Assembly (NCBI GenBank): GCA_022592445.1
Contig: JABYQR010000170.1
Location: forward strand, 1 to 64,000
Origin: Cytidiella melzeri
Lineage: Eukaryota; Basidiomycota; Agaricomycetes; Polyporales; Irpicaceae
Length of the DNA stretch: 64,000 nucleotides
Direction of reading: 5' to 3'
The position numbers and the translations under genes were made by a program. The notes beneath the pieces were generated by a model that was not told the DNA's origin, ran no database searches, and worked only from the letters and a program-made list of their open reading frames with translations. This document shows positions 41,979 through 52,998 of the stretch, piece by piece. Numbering within the stretch: position 1 is the stretch's first letter; each line of letters begins with the position of its first letter.

Positions 41979-42598
41979 CTTCATTCTTCAGGAATCGTAA
42001 CAATACAGCACAGACCCTCTCCTTTCCTGAATGGTTGCATGCTCCAGTGAACACAAACCACCAATCTACCATATATTACTCAACCAGTGAGCTATTCACA
42101 ACAAAATGACGTAGTCAAGCTGCCAGCAGCAGCAAGTTTACTTACAAATCTAGCTCAAAAGATAAGATTTCATTCAATCTTCAGGAATTGTACTTGCCAC
42201 TTGCCGGCCTTGCCAATGCTAGTTCCCCATGAAATCTTGTAGCATAGATTGCCAGTGTTACATGTTGCAACAACTCAAAGCACAGGCATGCACTAGAACA
42301 ACTCGTCATTCCTCAGGTATTGTAGCTGTAGCTGAGTGTACTGCCCATCAAATTCCCACACTTTAGTGGACAGTTGCAATACATCTACAGGAATACTAGA
42401 GCAGTTGCCTGCCCTGGAACAACTTTATCTTCATTCTTCAAAGATTGTAATCAACAAATAGTGTGCCCATTGTTGACCTTAGATTTGCTATTTGGCTACG
42501 CTACTTTTGGCACTCCCCAAGGCTTCCTGTCCCATTACTGGCGCAAGCCGAAGAAGGTTGTTTGCATGGGATTCTTGCCATAAGATTAACTGAGGACG
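41979..42598. other. Spacer between the Copia and Gypsy elements
   Basis: The region 42320-42440 resembles 36088-36197 on the other side of the Copia element (shared CTGCCCATCAAATTCCCACA-type text). Related CTGGAACAAC and TTCATTCTTCA words recur several times. It is an old diverged repeat into which Copia jumped. No gene. Confidence 0.5.
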
Positions 42599-43356
42599 TG
42601 TCACGGAGACGGAGCTCGACGCAGCAACTAGGGACACGGAGTGGAAGACGACGACGAGGTGGTGGCAGGCGTATAGCACAATGCTCTCACCAACTATAAA
42701 CCTTATGCAGGTATCTAGCCCAGTAAAGACCAAGTTAGTATTTGTGACTACCAGCTATGTAGTACAAGAGGGGGTTGCTTACCTAGCCCAGTAAAGACCA
42801 AGAGGTCGAGATGGGGGGCTAGGAGCGTACATGTAGCAGTATATATAGACTTCAGGGACCTGCGCACAGACCATGTTGAGGGCAGGCTTTGCAAGAAGCC
42901 GTGTGAACGAAGAACAAAAGGACTACCTAAAGTAGAACAATAGCTATTGTCTAGACCTTGCCAAGAACTCTACTCGTGAGAGAATCTATCTAAAAGGAGA
43001 CCAACTATTGTATTCCATTCCCACACCTGTGAGAACATCCTTCCATAAAGAGAACAATAGGGAAAGAACAATAAGGAGCCCATGTGGATGGTATCTATGA
43101 CGTCAAACCCTAGCTATGGGCTGAGCCATGTGCTTGTAGCCATGTGGTCTTACTTAAGCTAAGTCACATGCCAGTGTGACGTAGTAGCAAGTAATGTGAC
43201 CGTGTGGAGCATCTAAGCCACGTGATACGGGCGCTTAATAGACGTGCAAAGGAGTTTATGCAGAGAGAATTGAAACTAGGTTGTAGCCCGGAGTTTTACA
43301 GATAAAAACAAGAGGTAAATTGCGAAAATTAAGGGCTAGTCAGGCCATCCATGACA
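42599..43356 (-). repeat. 3' LTR of the Gypsy element
   Basis: 758 bp, same structure as the 5' LTR. The polypurine tract is at 43359-43368. Confidence 0.95.
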
Positions 43357-43521
43357 TTACCCCCCTCCTAAAATCGAGCGTCCTCGCGAAGCATCACTGT
43401 GCTGTGGTGATAGAGGTCTTCTACCCGTCTACAGGGATTCAGCAGAATTGCCCCGATTGTCTAGTCAGAAGGATGCTAGGAAGTTTCTCCCCTTCTGGTG
43501 TCGTTGACTCGACGTTACCCG

Positions 43522-46500
43522 TCAGTGTGATGTTCTTGAGATATCCAGACCGATGTGTTTGCCTTCATCCCAGCTAAGATCGTATGTAGATGGATAGATC
43601 GTGCGAAGGAAAGCGGGGTCGGTCTGGGTATTGAATTCCCGAAAGTGCGAGCGGAGATCCGCGAAGAGTGAAGCTTTGATGACCCGGGGCGCTCCGGGGT
43701 TTGCTTTGTAGAAGTCATCAATTGCTTCTTGACTATTCTCGAGGTTTTCGACTGGTTCCCAGCTATTGTGTCCGTCTGAATACCCTTCCCATTTGACTAG
43801 GAATTGCAATTTCTTCCAACGTCCGTGTAGCCTGCTGTCTAGCACTTTTTCGACAACGTACTGTTCTTCTCCTTCTATGACAATAGGATCAGGAGGTGGA
43901 GGTACGTCTTTGCCGTTGTCGTGCCAGGGACTTAGACGGTTGATGTGGAAGACGGGGTGGATTCGGAGATAGCTGGGTAGATCGAGTTTGTAATCGAGAT
44001 CGCCAATGCGTTCGATGACTTTGTACGGGCCAAGTTGTCGAGGACCGAGTTTAGGGGTAGCCTGATGAATCTGGACGTTCTTAGCGTTTAGCCAGACCAT
44101 GTCCCCTATTTGGAAGACGCGTGGAGAACGCTTCTCAGACTCGTAAAGTTGCTTCATCTTTTCTTTGCTTAGACGAAGAGCTGCTTCGGTCTCCTTTCGT
44201 ACTCGAGCCATATTATCAAGGCGCTCATCGAGTGAAGGGATATTGCTTCGCTTGCCAACTGGTATAGTGAAGTCGGGGCGATATCCGTAGATGACTTCAA
44301 ACGGTGTTTGGGAGTTACCCGCGTGTACTCGCGAGTTGAGTGCAAACTCAGCCGCCGGTAGATGATCGACCCAGTCGTCTTGTCGTTGCTGACAGAATAG
44401 ACGCAGATACTGTTCGATATCCTGGTTTTTGCGTTCGACTTTGCCATTTCCTTGCGGATGATAGGCGGTCGTAAAACCAGTCTCTATGCCTAAGCGGTGA
44501 TAGAGCGCACGCATGAAGCGCGCTGCAAACTGGGGTCCTCGGTCAGAGAACACTTTCTTGGGAATGCCGTGAAGTCGGAATACTTCCTTGTAGTGTAGAT
44601 CGGCAATCCCCTCAGCGTTAACCTTAGTAGTAGTGGGGATGATGTGCGTTTGATCGGAGTAATGGTCGACGTAGACCGCGATCGAATCAAATCCCTTAGA
44701 GGGTGGCAGCTGAGTGATGAGATCTACTCCGACGTGTTCCCAAGGTCCGGCCGGAGTTTCCTGAGGCTGTAGTACTGCTTTAGGGTGTGGAGCTGACTTG
44801 TAGCGTTGGCAGCGATCACAACCTAGTACGTAAGTCTCGATGAAGGCATTCATCTTTGGCCACCAATAGTGTCGTGAGACTAGCTCTATGGTGCCGTGTT
44901 TGCCCGGATGACCAGCCGCGGGTGTGTCATGGCAAGATTTGACAATTTCGTAACGGAGCTCTTTGTTATTAGGGATATAGAGTTTTCCCTTGTAATAGAT
45001 GAGCCCGTCACTCTCTTCCCATTCGAGTAAACCGCCGACAAGTTTGCGAGGACCCTTCTTTCGAAGGGTAGCGAGAGCTTGCGCGACTTCTGCTTCTTGT
45101 TCCGTGCATTCTCGGATCTTTGATTCGAGCGGAGAAGCAGTGGCAAGTGCACTGGTGGCGAGGATGCGGAAGTGTTCCGGTTTCAGTACCACCTGATCCT
45201 TGTTGTCTTCTTCGTCCGTGACAGCGTGAGAGTGAAGACGAGAGAGAGGATCAGCGTGTATCATGGTACTACCGGGCTTGTGTACCAACACGAAGTCGAA
45301 GTCAGCCAAAAGTAATGACCAACGTGCTTGACGTCGAGTGAGGTGTTGCGCAGTCCTCCAGTACTGCAAGTTTGCGTGATCTGTCCAGATCTCAAACGGT
45401 TCCTTGAGCCCCTCAAGGTAGTGGCGCCAATCTTTGAGAGCTTCGGTGATTGCTAACATCTCCCGATCAAAGATTTCGTAGTTACGCTCTGCTTCAGTCA
45501 TAGAGGCAGACCGGTAGGCGATAGGGTGGTAGAATCCATCTTCCTTCGATTTCTGGGAGATGATTCCACCGGTCGCATAGCCCGAGGCATCGACTTCTAG
45601 ACGTGTAGGGAGTTCAGGGTCCCAGACTGCCAAGATAGGCTTAGTGGTAAAGGCCTTCTTTAGCAGCGTGAAGGCAGTCTCTTGTGCTGGACCCCAGACG
45701 AACGGTACGTCCTTCTTAGTAAGGTCGTGTAGAGGCCGCGCGTGCTTTGAGAAGTCTTGGATGAAGCGTCGGTAGAAGTTAGCGAACCCGATGAATCCTC
45801 TGACTTCTTTGAGGTTCTTGGGTGTGGGCCACGTAGAAACTGCTTGGACTTTGACAGGGTCCATAGCTACTTCGCCGGCGCGAATGATCAATCCAAGGTA
45901 CTCGATCTCAGATTTCTCAAACTCGCACTTTTCCGGACGAAGATACAGATCGTGCTGCTGAAGTCGCTCGAGGACTTCATGAACAACCTTGCGGTGCTCT
46001 GTCAGGTTGTTGCTCCAGATCAAGATGTCATCTAGATAGACAGCCACCTTGCCCTCGGCCACGAGGTCGGCGAAGATGTTGTCCATCAGAGCTTGGAAGG
46101 TAGCGGGTGAGTTCGTGAGACCGAAGAACATGACTTTAGGTTGAAGAGTCCTCGGTTGGTAACGAAAGCCGCTTTGTACTCGTCTCCTTCTTTGATGCGG
46201 ACATTGTGATATCCCCAACGAACATCGAATTTGGTGAAGATCTTTGCACCCTTGAGCTTGTTGATGATGTCGGTGGCAAGCGGTAGAGGGTAGCGGTTCT
46301 TCACGGTGATGTCGTTGAGTTTACGATAGTCCTGAATAAGTCGGAGTTTGTTGTCCTTCTTTTTGATGAAAAAGACTGGAGAAGCCATCGGAGACTTAGA
46401 AGGCGTGATGTAACCTTTTGCTAGGTTCTCCTGAATGAACTTGTCAAGTTCGGCTTGTTCGTTCAGGGGCATAGGGTAAACTTTCGATTTGATGGTCTCA

Positions 46501-47317
46501 GGAGCGTCTGGTTTGAGATCAATCGAATGGTCCCAGGGCTGATGCTGGGGTAGCCGATTAGACTCTTCCTCAGAGAAGACTTTAGCATGTCGTGATACTC
46601 TGATGGAACAATGTCTTCGAAGGAGCGCTGAGCTTTAGCTTCGTTTGCTTCGGCAGCAAGTTTGGTAGAGTAGGTGAAGCCGGCCATACACCAGACTTCG
46701 TCAGTGGTGTCTTGGATAATACCGGCTTTGACCCACTGCCTACGTTCTTTGCGATTACCGTCAACCTTCTGGAAAGGTTCATTAGGAGATTCTTCCGAGC
46801 CGCTCGGAATTGTCATTTCTCCTTTTTCCCAGTTAACGGTAGGGTTTACGCGCTTGAGCCATGGTAGCCCAAGAATGACGTCTTCTGGACCTAAGTCCGT
46901 GACGAGAAACTCTGCCTTTTCCGTGTGATCTCCGACTGTGAGTGTAAGGCGAACGAAGTGCGTTAATCCGCCAGCTTTATTCTTAGTTCCGTCAATGTTA
47001 TGCAATGAAATAACCCTTTCGAGCGGGTGCTGAATAATCTTATGCTTCTTGACGAACTGGTGACTGATGAATAAAGCCGTAGCTCCTGAATCGATCATAG
47101 CAGGAATGCGAATGCTTCTATTCAGACCTTTAACTAGTACATGTACACGGAAATGAGATGACAACCGATCTAGCGACAATATAGTACATGAGGAGATAGT
47201 AGACGAGGGGCAGGGGATAGACTTTGTACACGAAGATGACGAGGCAGAAGACGAGAGGAGTGAGGACGGGGTATCAGAGGGACTCGCAGCTGCGGCTGTG
47301 TCACGAGTCCTTTTCAA
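43522..47317 (-). pseudogene. Gypsy pol: protease, RT, RNase H, integrase, chromodomain (two frame breaks)
   Basis: Protease: PAMIDSGATALFISH and VILGLPWLKRVNP. Reverse transcriptase: SPVFFIKKKDNKLRLIQDYR, then FFGLTNSPATFQALMDNIF and VYLDDILIWS. RNase H: LEVDASGYATGGIIS and FDREMLAITEAL. Integrase: a zinc-binding HPGKHGTIEL...CDRCQRYK, then VGVDLITQLPPSKGF, VFSDRGPQFAARF and TTAYHPQGNGKVERKNQ. The C-terminal chromodomain is KLQFLVKWEGYSDGHNSWEP, which targets insertion to histone marks in chromoviruses. Two one-base losses, near 46587 and near 46142, divide pol into three frames (46463-47317, 46086-46472, 43522-46218). The frames line up with the expected protein on either side of each break. 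They may be real mutations or sequencing errors. Confidence 0.9.
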
Positions 47318-48570
47318 AAAACCGCGTTGATTTTGGCCGCCATTTCGTCCATTTGCTTCTTCTGAAGCTCCAACATGTCCTTGAGGGCAGCAATTTTAGC
47401 ATCCTTGTCATCGGACGCGTCTTGCTTTGTTGTGGCGGTAGTCGACGAGGTCGACGAGGTGGCCGCAACTTTCTGTCCTTTAGGAACGCCTTGAAGCCTT
47501 TTCAGGCAAACGGATCCCCAGTGACCGGTACCTCCGCAGTGGTTGCAAACCGGGTCCTCTGGGTGCTTAGAGTCCCTTTTCTTGTGGCTCTCAGAACCAC
47601 AAACCGAGCAGCGCTTGCTCATCTCCTTCTTCCATTTCTGGAAGATCTCCTGTTTGCCTAGCCCCGCAAAGAGCGCATCAAACGAGGCGGAGAAACGAGA
47701 GGCGTCGATCTCCATCGCATTGGGATCACGGAACGCTTGCTGGTGGGACTTGCCATGTCCCGAGGAACTGTCCACCATGACCTTCCCTGTGCTGTTGCGT
47801 AGATCCGCTAGTTGAGCGTCTACTGCCTTGCACTGGTCCTTCAGTGCATCGTAAGTTGTGGCGCGGGTCTGGAAGTAGGAGACGCGCTGAAGGTATTCCG
47901 TACTCAAGCTTGACTTGAGACGGTCGAAAAGGTCCTGCTGGCTCCAGCCAGTGCGAGGGGCCCAGGTCTCGAACTCCGAGATGTGGGCGGCGAATGTCTT
48001 GTTACCCTGCTTCATGCCGGTAACCTTAGTCTTGGCCTCCATGACCGCGTCAATAGGCTCAAACTTTGCCTTGAAGGCCTCGATAAACGTGTCCCAGTCA
48101 TTTCCAAATGCTGGTTTGCTATTGGCCAACTCCTCGATGTGAGGGCGAGCCCAGTCGGCAGCGTCGTCCTGCATAAACGACAAGGCGCTGGTGATGAGTT
48201 TGTGAGGATCGAAGATCCTCGCGCCATTGTTATCCACTCGGACCTGGCCTTGCGCGTCTTGCTGGAAGAACGCTTTTCCTTGATTTTGCGCCCATACTAT
48301 GAACGCGTGACGGAAGAGCCGAGCTTCCGACGATGTTTTCCCCTTGAAGGAGACTGGTTTCTCAACGATGCTTCTTTCCCGAGAAGCGTGGGTAGCAGCG
48401 GCAACCGCTGGTGTCTGTGCAGCTGCAAGTGCAGCCACCTGATTGGTCAGGTCTACCATCCTTTGTGTCAAGACGCCCAATATATTCAGGACGTCTTGCT
48501 GGCTCAGGTTGGTGACTGGGGCAGCTGGGGCAGCAGGGGCAGCAGGGGCGGCGGGCTGGTTGGGATCCAT
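47314..48570 (-). CDS. Gypsy Gag
   Basis: 418 codons from ATG 48568-48570 (MDPNQPAAPAAPAAPAAP). It has an Ala/Pro-rich start, then a capsid-like helical core (KPVSFKGKTSSEARLFRHAF, WDTFIEAFKAKFEPIDAVME, FAAHISEFETWAPRTGWSQQ). Two Cys/His motifs sit near residues 315-355 (RCSVCGSESHKKRD and CNHCGGTGHWGSVC, the second a standard zinc knuckle). It ends in a coiled coil. It stops at TGA within a T6 run where the pol frame begins in the -1 register. Its ATG is the first ATG after the predicted transcription start. Confidence 0.93.
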   Translation of the reverse strand: MDPNQPAAPAAPAAPAAPVTNLSQQDVLNILGVLTQRMVDLTNQVAALAAAQTPAVAAATHASRERSIVEKPVSFKGKTSSEARLFRHAFIVWAQNQGKAFFQQDAQGQVRVDNNGARIFDPHKLITSALSFMQDDAADWARPHIEELANSKPAFGNDWDTFIEAFKAKFEPIDAVMEAKTKVTGMKQGNKTFAAHISEFETWAPRTGWSQQDLFDRLKSSLSTEYLQRVSYFQTRATTYDALKDQCKAVDAQLADLRNSTGKVMVDSSSGHGKSHQQAFRDPNAMEIDASRFSASFDALFAGLGKQEIFQKWKKEMSKRCSVCGSESHKKRDSKHPEDPVCNHCGGTGHWGSVCLKRLQGVPKGQKVAATSSTSSTTATTKQDASDDKDAKIAALKDMLELQKKQMDEMAAKINAVF

Positions 48571-48612
48571 GTCGAAGAAATGTATGCAATTTGTTACAAA
48601 ACTGTGGACTGT

Positions 48613-49411
48613 CTAGATCCACTCGAAGTAGCTATCGTTATTAACTACGTTAAGCTGCGCAAGAACTTTGTCGTAGTTTTTACGGAGCTGCTTAAAAGAA
48701 ACTTTCCCGATTGCTTTACAACCCCAGTCCAAGAGCTGCCACTCGCGGTCTGCTGTGACGGGAGCGAGATTGTCGACTAGGTTGAGGAAACGATCGACCT
48801 TGTTGACAAGGTGAAGCAGGGCGCGACGGTGGTCGGGGTTGGCGCGGTTCAGGAGTTCTTCAAGCTCTGTGAGAGCTTGCAAGCGAGTGCGGACGGCGGT
48901 AAGTTTTGGCTTGAAAATGCCTACGAGATCAACCGGTGACAACTTCTTGAAGTCGATCAACACCGGCTTTGGTGCAGCGGGGGCGGGAGTTGGTGCAGGG
49001 AGCTTTGCTAGTCGCTCTGCAAAGGTGAGCTTGTGGGTCTGTTGCTCAGCTAAGGTGCGGTCACGCTCCTCAGCAGCTCGTTCTCCGTATGCTCGTGAAG
49101 AGGCGCGGAGTTGGCGATTTTCCTCGTATGAGGGGACGGTGAGGGTGATGCCTTTAACAGGCGGCTTCTTGGACACGTACTTCGCGACAGTGACCAGGTC
49201 TTTGTCAGACCAACGATGAGGTTGACCACTCTTGCGCTTTTCAGCAAGAGCGTCGAGGAAAGATGGTGGAAGAGACCTCTTGAGCTGAGGCTCAGTGGCA
49301 GGGAGGTTCTTAGAAAAACGGGGGCGTGTGTCCTTAGGCACTAGACAACGCGCAGGGGGTAGAAACGGACGACGTAAGTGTAGCTCAACGGTATGAGAAG
49401 ACCGGAGACGT
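48613..49411 (-). CDS. Pre-gag open frame without any ATG
   Basis: Open from just after a TGA near 49414 to TAG 48613-48615, more than 240 sense codons, in the sense strand of the element and 42 bases before gag. It encodes a basic, helical protein: RPRFSKNLPATEPQLKRSLP, PHRWSDKDLVTVAKYVSKKP, PVLIDFKKLSPVDLVGIFKP, LTELEELLNRANPDHRRALL. There is no methionine codon in it. GTG at 49339-49341 is one possible near-cognate start. I recognise no domain. The long stop-free stretch together with loss of all ATGs argues that it is translated; expression by a non-AUG start is inference. Confidence 0.6.
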
Positions 49412-49475
49412 ACTCGTCAAACAGGAATAAACTTTTTTAAACGGTGGGAATGGGGGAACCCAGGGTTTCACAACG

Positions 49476-49485
49476 ATCTCGACCT
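49476..49485 (-). other. Gypsy self-priming site
   Basis: Two bases inside the 5' LTR edge the minus strand reads AGGTCGAGAT, the exact complement of ATCTCGACCT at 49701-49692. That segment starts 35 bases after the TATA box and so is the predicted 5' end of the RNA. This is the Tf1/sushi-type self-priming layout. No ordinary tRNA-type TGG site is seen here. Confidence 0.65.
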
Positions 49486-49487
49486 AA

Positions 49488-50245
49488 TGTCACGGAGACG
49501 GAGCTCGACGCAGCAACTAGGGACACGGAGTGGAAGACGACGACGAGGTGGTGGCAGGCGTATAGCACAATGCTCTCACCAACTATAAACCTTATGCAGG
49601 TATCTAGCCCAGTAAAGACCAAGTTAGTATTTGTGACTACCAGCTATGTAGTACAAGAGGGGGTTGCTTACCTAGCCCAGTAAAGACCAAGAGGTCGAGA
49701 TGGGGGGCTAGGAGCGTACATGTAGCAGTATATATAGACTTCAGGGACCTGCGCACAGACCATGTTGAGGGCAGGCTTTGCAAGAAGCCGTGTGAACGAA
49801 GAACAAAAGGACTACCTAAAGTAGAACAATAGCTATTGTCTAGACCTTGCCAAGAACTCTACTCGTGAGAGAATCTATCTAAAAGGAGACCAACTATTGT
49901 ATTCCATTCCCACACCTGTGAGAACATCCTTCCATAAAGAGAACAATAGGGAAAGAACAATAAGGAGCCCATGTGGATGGTATCTATGACGTCAAACCCT
50001 AGCTATGGGCTGAGCCATGTGCTTGTAGCCATGTGGTCTTACTTAAGCTAAGTCACATGCCAGTGTGACGTAGTAGCAAGTAATGTGACCGTGTGGAGCG
50101 TCTAAGCCACGTGATACGGGCGCTTAATAGACGTGCAAAGGAGTTTATGCAGAGAGAATTGAAACTAGGTTGTAGCCCGGAGTTTTACAGATAAAAACAA
50201 GAGGTAAATTGCGAAAATTAAGGGCTAGTCAGGCCATCCATGACA
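49488..50245 (-). repeat. 5' LTR of the Gypsy element
   Basis: 758 bp. On the minus strand U3 carries CTATTGTT words and a TATATATA box (49729-49736), and the predicted RNA start is at 49701. R-U5 runs to 49488. Confidence 0.95.
49604..49671 (-). other. Intron-like unit in the LTR leader
   Basis: On the minus strand GTAAGC (49671-49666) opens, TACTAAC (49629-49623) is a perfect branch sequence, and CTAG closes at 49604. The 68 nt unit lies between two copies of CTTGGTCTTTACTGGGCTAG. The same unit is present in the 3' LTR. Confidence 0.6.
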
Positions 50246-50496
50246 GGACGTTGACAAAGTTATCAGGGAACATTGTATGGTCTGCTGAGAAGCATTGCAG
50301 CCACTGTTCCTAGTTAATTGTGAATTTTTGCGAGCTCGAATCCATGCCAGTGGTGTACAATGGACTCACAGATAGAATTTCAATCAGTCACACCATAGAA
50401 ATTTGGAGATTGCAGTCACACTACCAGCTTGTCATATAATTGTGCAAACTACACAGCCCAATAAATATATCAATGGGAAGTCTATGGAACTACAGT
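50246..50496. other. Right flank of the Gypsy element
   Basis: Host sequence starting with the GGACG duplication; nothing recognised. Confidence 0.5.
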
Positions 50497-51084
50497 CTAC
50501 ACTGTGACAGCCTCCGGTTTAGGACCCTCCACTGGCAGTACTTCCCCTTGTACCCCTTTATTCTTACATACATGAAAAGACTCATCTCTGGTTCTACAAT
50601 AATCTGTCAACCAGCCTTCAATGACCTTTGGATTGGTCGATCGTAGCTGCTTTCCTTGGGGGGTGCCTTCCGGGAAATGTCTATAATGGTTGTTCTGGAA
50701 CATATACATCTCCTTCAAGAGTGAGTGTCCATGATCTTTCAAATGAATGCGGCTCCTTGTAGCTGGATCTGAGGCTACAGCTAGGTACGTAGTCACAAAT
50801 TCATTCAAGGTTAAATCCTCTATGAATTTGTTATTGTCAGGTAATGGTCCTATGGGTTTTTTGACAGGTGCCGATTTGAGGTGAAAGAGCCCACCGAGCC
50901 CTCGAGGAGAGTGGTGTGTGTCTGCCTCCCGTTTCTGCATGTCGTTGGGGTTGGTAAAGAGAGTTGGAGAGCGGGGTAACAATCCTCTACTGCGGTATGC
51001 ATGTGGAACAGCAGACACGATCACCGTATGTGATGTGCCAATGATGATGGTGGTGAAGAAAATGAGAAAGGTCATGAACCGCAT
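50497..51084 (-). CDS. Small secreted protein with a Kex2-type site
   Basis: ATG at 51082-51084 opens MRFMTFLIFFTTIIIGTSHT followed by VIVSAVPHA, a clear signal peptide with cleavage likely after SAVPHA or nearby. The frame also extends upstream with no better start. NDMQKREADTHH contains a KR pair suited to Kex2 processing. The mature part, about 160 residues, is basic and soluble (LKDHGHSLLKEMYMFQNNHY) and has two cysteines near the C-terminus (DYCRTRDESFHVC). A lone small secreted protein in a transposon-rich island invites comparison with fungal effectors, but no family is recognised and no role is claimed. Confidence 0.6.
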   Translation of the reverse strand: MRFMTFLIFFTTIIIGTSHTVIVSAVPHAYRSRGLLPRSPTLFTNPNDMQKREADTHHSPRGLGGLFHLKSAPVKKPIGPLPDNNKFIEDLTLNEFVTTYLAVASDPATRSRIHLKDHGHSLLKEMYMFQNNHYRHFPEGTPQGKQLRSTNPKVIEGWLTDYCRTRDESFHVCKNKGVQGEVLPVEGPKPEAVTV

Positions 51085-52329
51085 GATGGTATAGGATGTG
51101 GGAGGAAACGTGAAAACCAGTATGATGGCTAGTTGTGATAACAATATCAGCACAGTAGTCCAGGCAAGTACATTGCAGGCAAACATTTACTTACCAACCA
51201 GCACAGCTTCCTGAAGCAATGAAAGGACGTGGAGCAACACAGATGTGCAGAGGTACAGGGATGAGGGGTAGTTGGGATGGGTATGAAGCAGCAGTAGGAC
51301 AGCAAGCTATGAGAACAATTTCAGAACAGTGGCTCAAAGCAAGTGCAATGAAAACAGCAATGTACTTACCGGCCAGCGCTGTAGCAATGAAAAGAGCGGA
51401 AGAAATGGGGGCTGAGCAGGGAATGCTGAGAGGTACAGATGGTGGCAAGGGGCTTTTTATAGCTGTTGTTCATGTGCAGGGCCAGTGATGCAACAGACAT
51501 TGCACGCACCGCAGAGCCACATTTGCATGTTACAACAGTATAGGAGTGAAAATGTTCCAGGGGGTTCCTGTAGCAGGATATGGATGATCACCACATGTGA
51601 GTTATGACACATGTATGGAGTTGTGTGTCAATTTCAGTTTCGATCAAGCATGAAATCCATACAACAAAATCTTTGAAGATGGCGTTTCTAGTATTCTTAG
51701 ACTACATCTCTGGACCTCTCGTTGTGACTTATAGCTCGATATTTGTTGGAGATGGAAGACGGCTAGTCCTCGTCAAAGAAAATATAAGTCATGGTGAGTA
51801 CTTTGAGGGGTTTTCGCCTCATACAGGCTTGAAGACGTTCCGATTCCCGTGCTCGCCGAAATCATATATTGTGGCCCATGCCCATACAGCAGAGGCACAT
51901 CTAGGCATGCTCAACATAACAGCCGAGGACATCTGAGGCAGCCCCTGTAGTAAGTAAGTTTGATGCATATGGTGCATACTTATGAAACGTGTCGAACAGC
52001 CTCCAGCTCTCAGGACATGTTGTGAAGGGCCTGTTGATTTCCGAGCTGCCTCTGCACTCGTGCAGTTGCAAAGTTTCGGTATGGCCTCGAGGTGAATGTA
52101 TGATCAGCGCCAAGATGTGAAACTCACTCCGTGTGTCCAACCTCAGGGCGCAGCCACTAAGAGATGTGTGGTCAATCGCCGGGCTCAGGCATCCCATAGT
52201 GCAGCGAACGAGGCCATGAAAATACACGTTGATAGTCGCCGCCAAGTACACATCACAAAAGGCGTGGCATATGTGTAAATAAACGATGAGTACAGATGGA
52301 CGGGACAAAGACAGCAAGCGACGAAATGA
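51085..52329. other. Upstream region with partial duplication, no firm gene
   Basis: Segments near 51115-51260 and 51295-51440 resemble each other (shared CAAGTACATTGCAG/CAATGTACTTACCGG and GAGGTACAG text), an imperfect duplication of about 170-180 bp. A plus-strand ATG frame from 51679 (MAFLVFLDYISGPLVVTYSS) ends near 51936 and has no family motif. The rest is the 3' side of the eL42 gene. Confidence 0.35.

Positions 52330-52998
<669 letters not shown>

Larger units (their letters stand above)
42599..50245 (-). mobile_element. Ty3/Gypsy chromovirus, recent insertion
   Basis: 7647 bp element on the minus strand. Both LTRs are 758 bp (TGTCATGG...CCGTGACA) and differ, by my reading, only at 43211/50100. 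GGACG lies at 42594-42598 and 50246-50250 as a 5-bp target duplication. Coding order is a pre-gag frame, gag, protease, reverse transcriptase, RNase H, integrase, chromodomain. A polypurine tract (AGGAGGGGGG) lies next to the 3' LTR. Near-identical LTRs mean a very recent insertion, although pol carries two apparent frameshifts. Confidence 0.95.

Noticed and set aside
44169..44690. Other minus-strand frames inside the Gypsy pol
   Set aside because: Alternative-frame shadows of the integrase region.
51604..51936. 110-codon plus-strand frame
   Set aside because: No homology seen, contains splice-like signals that would break it, and composition is not distinctive.
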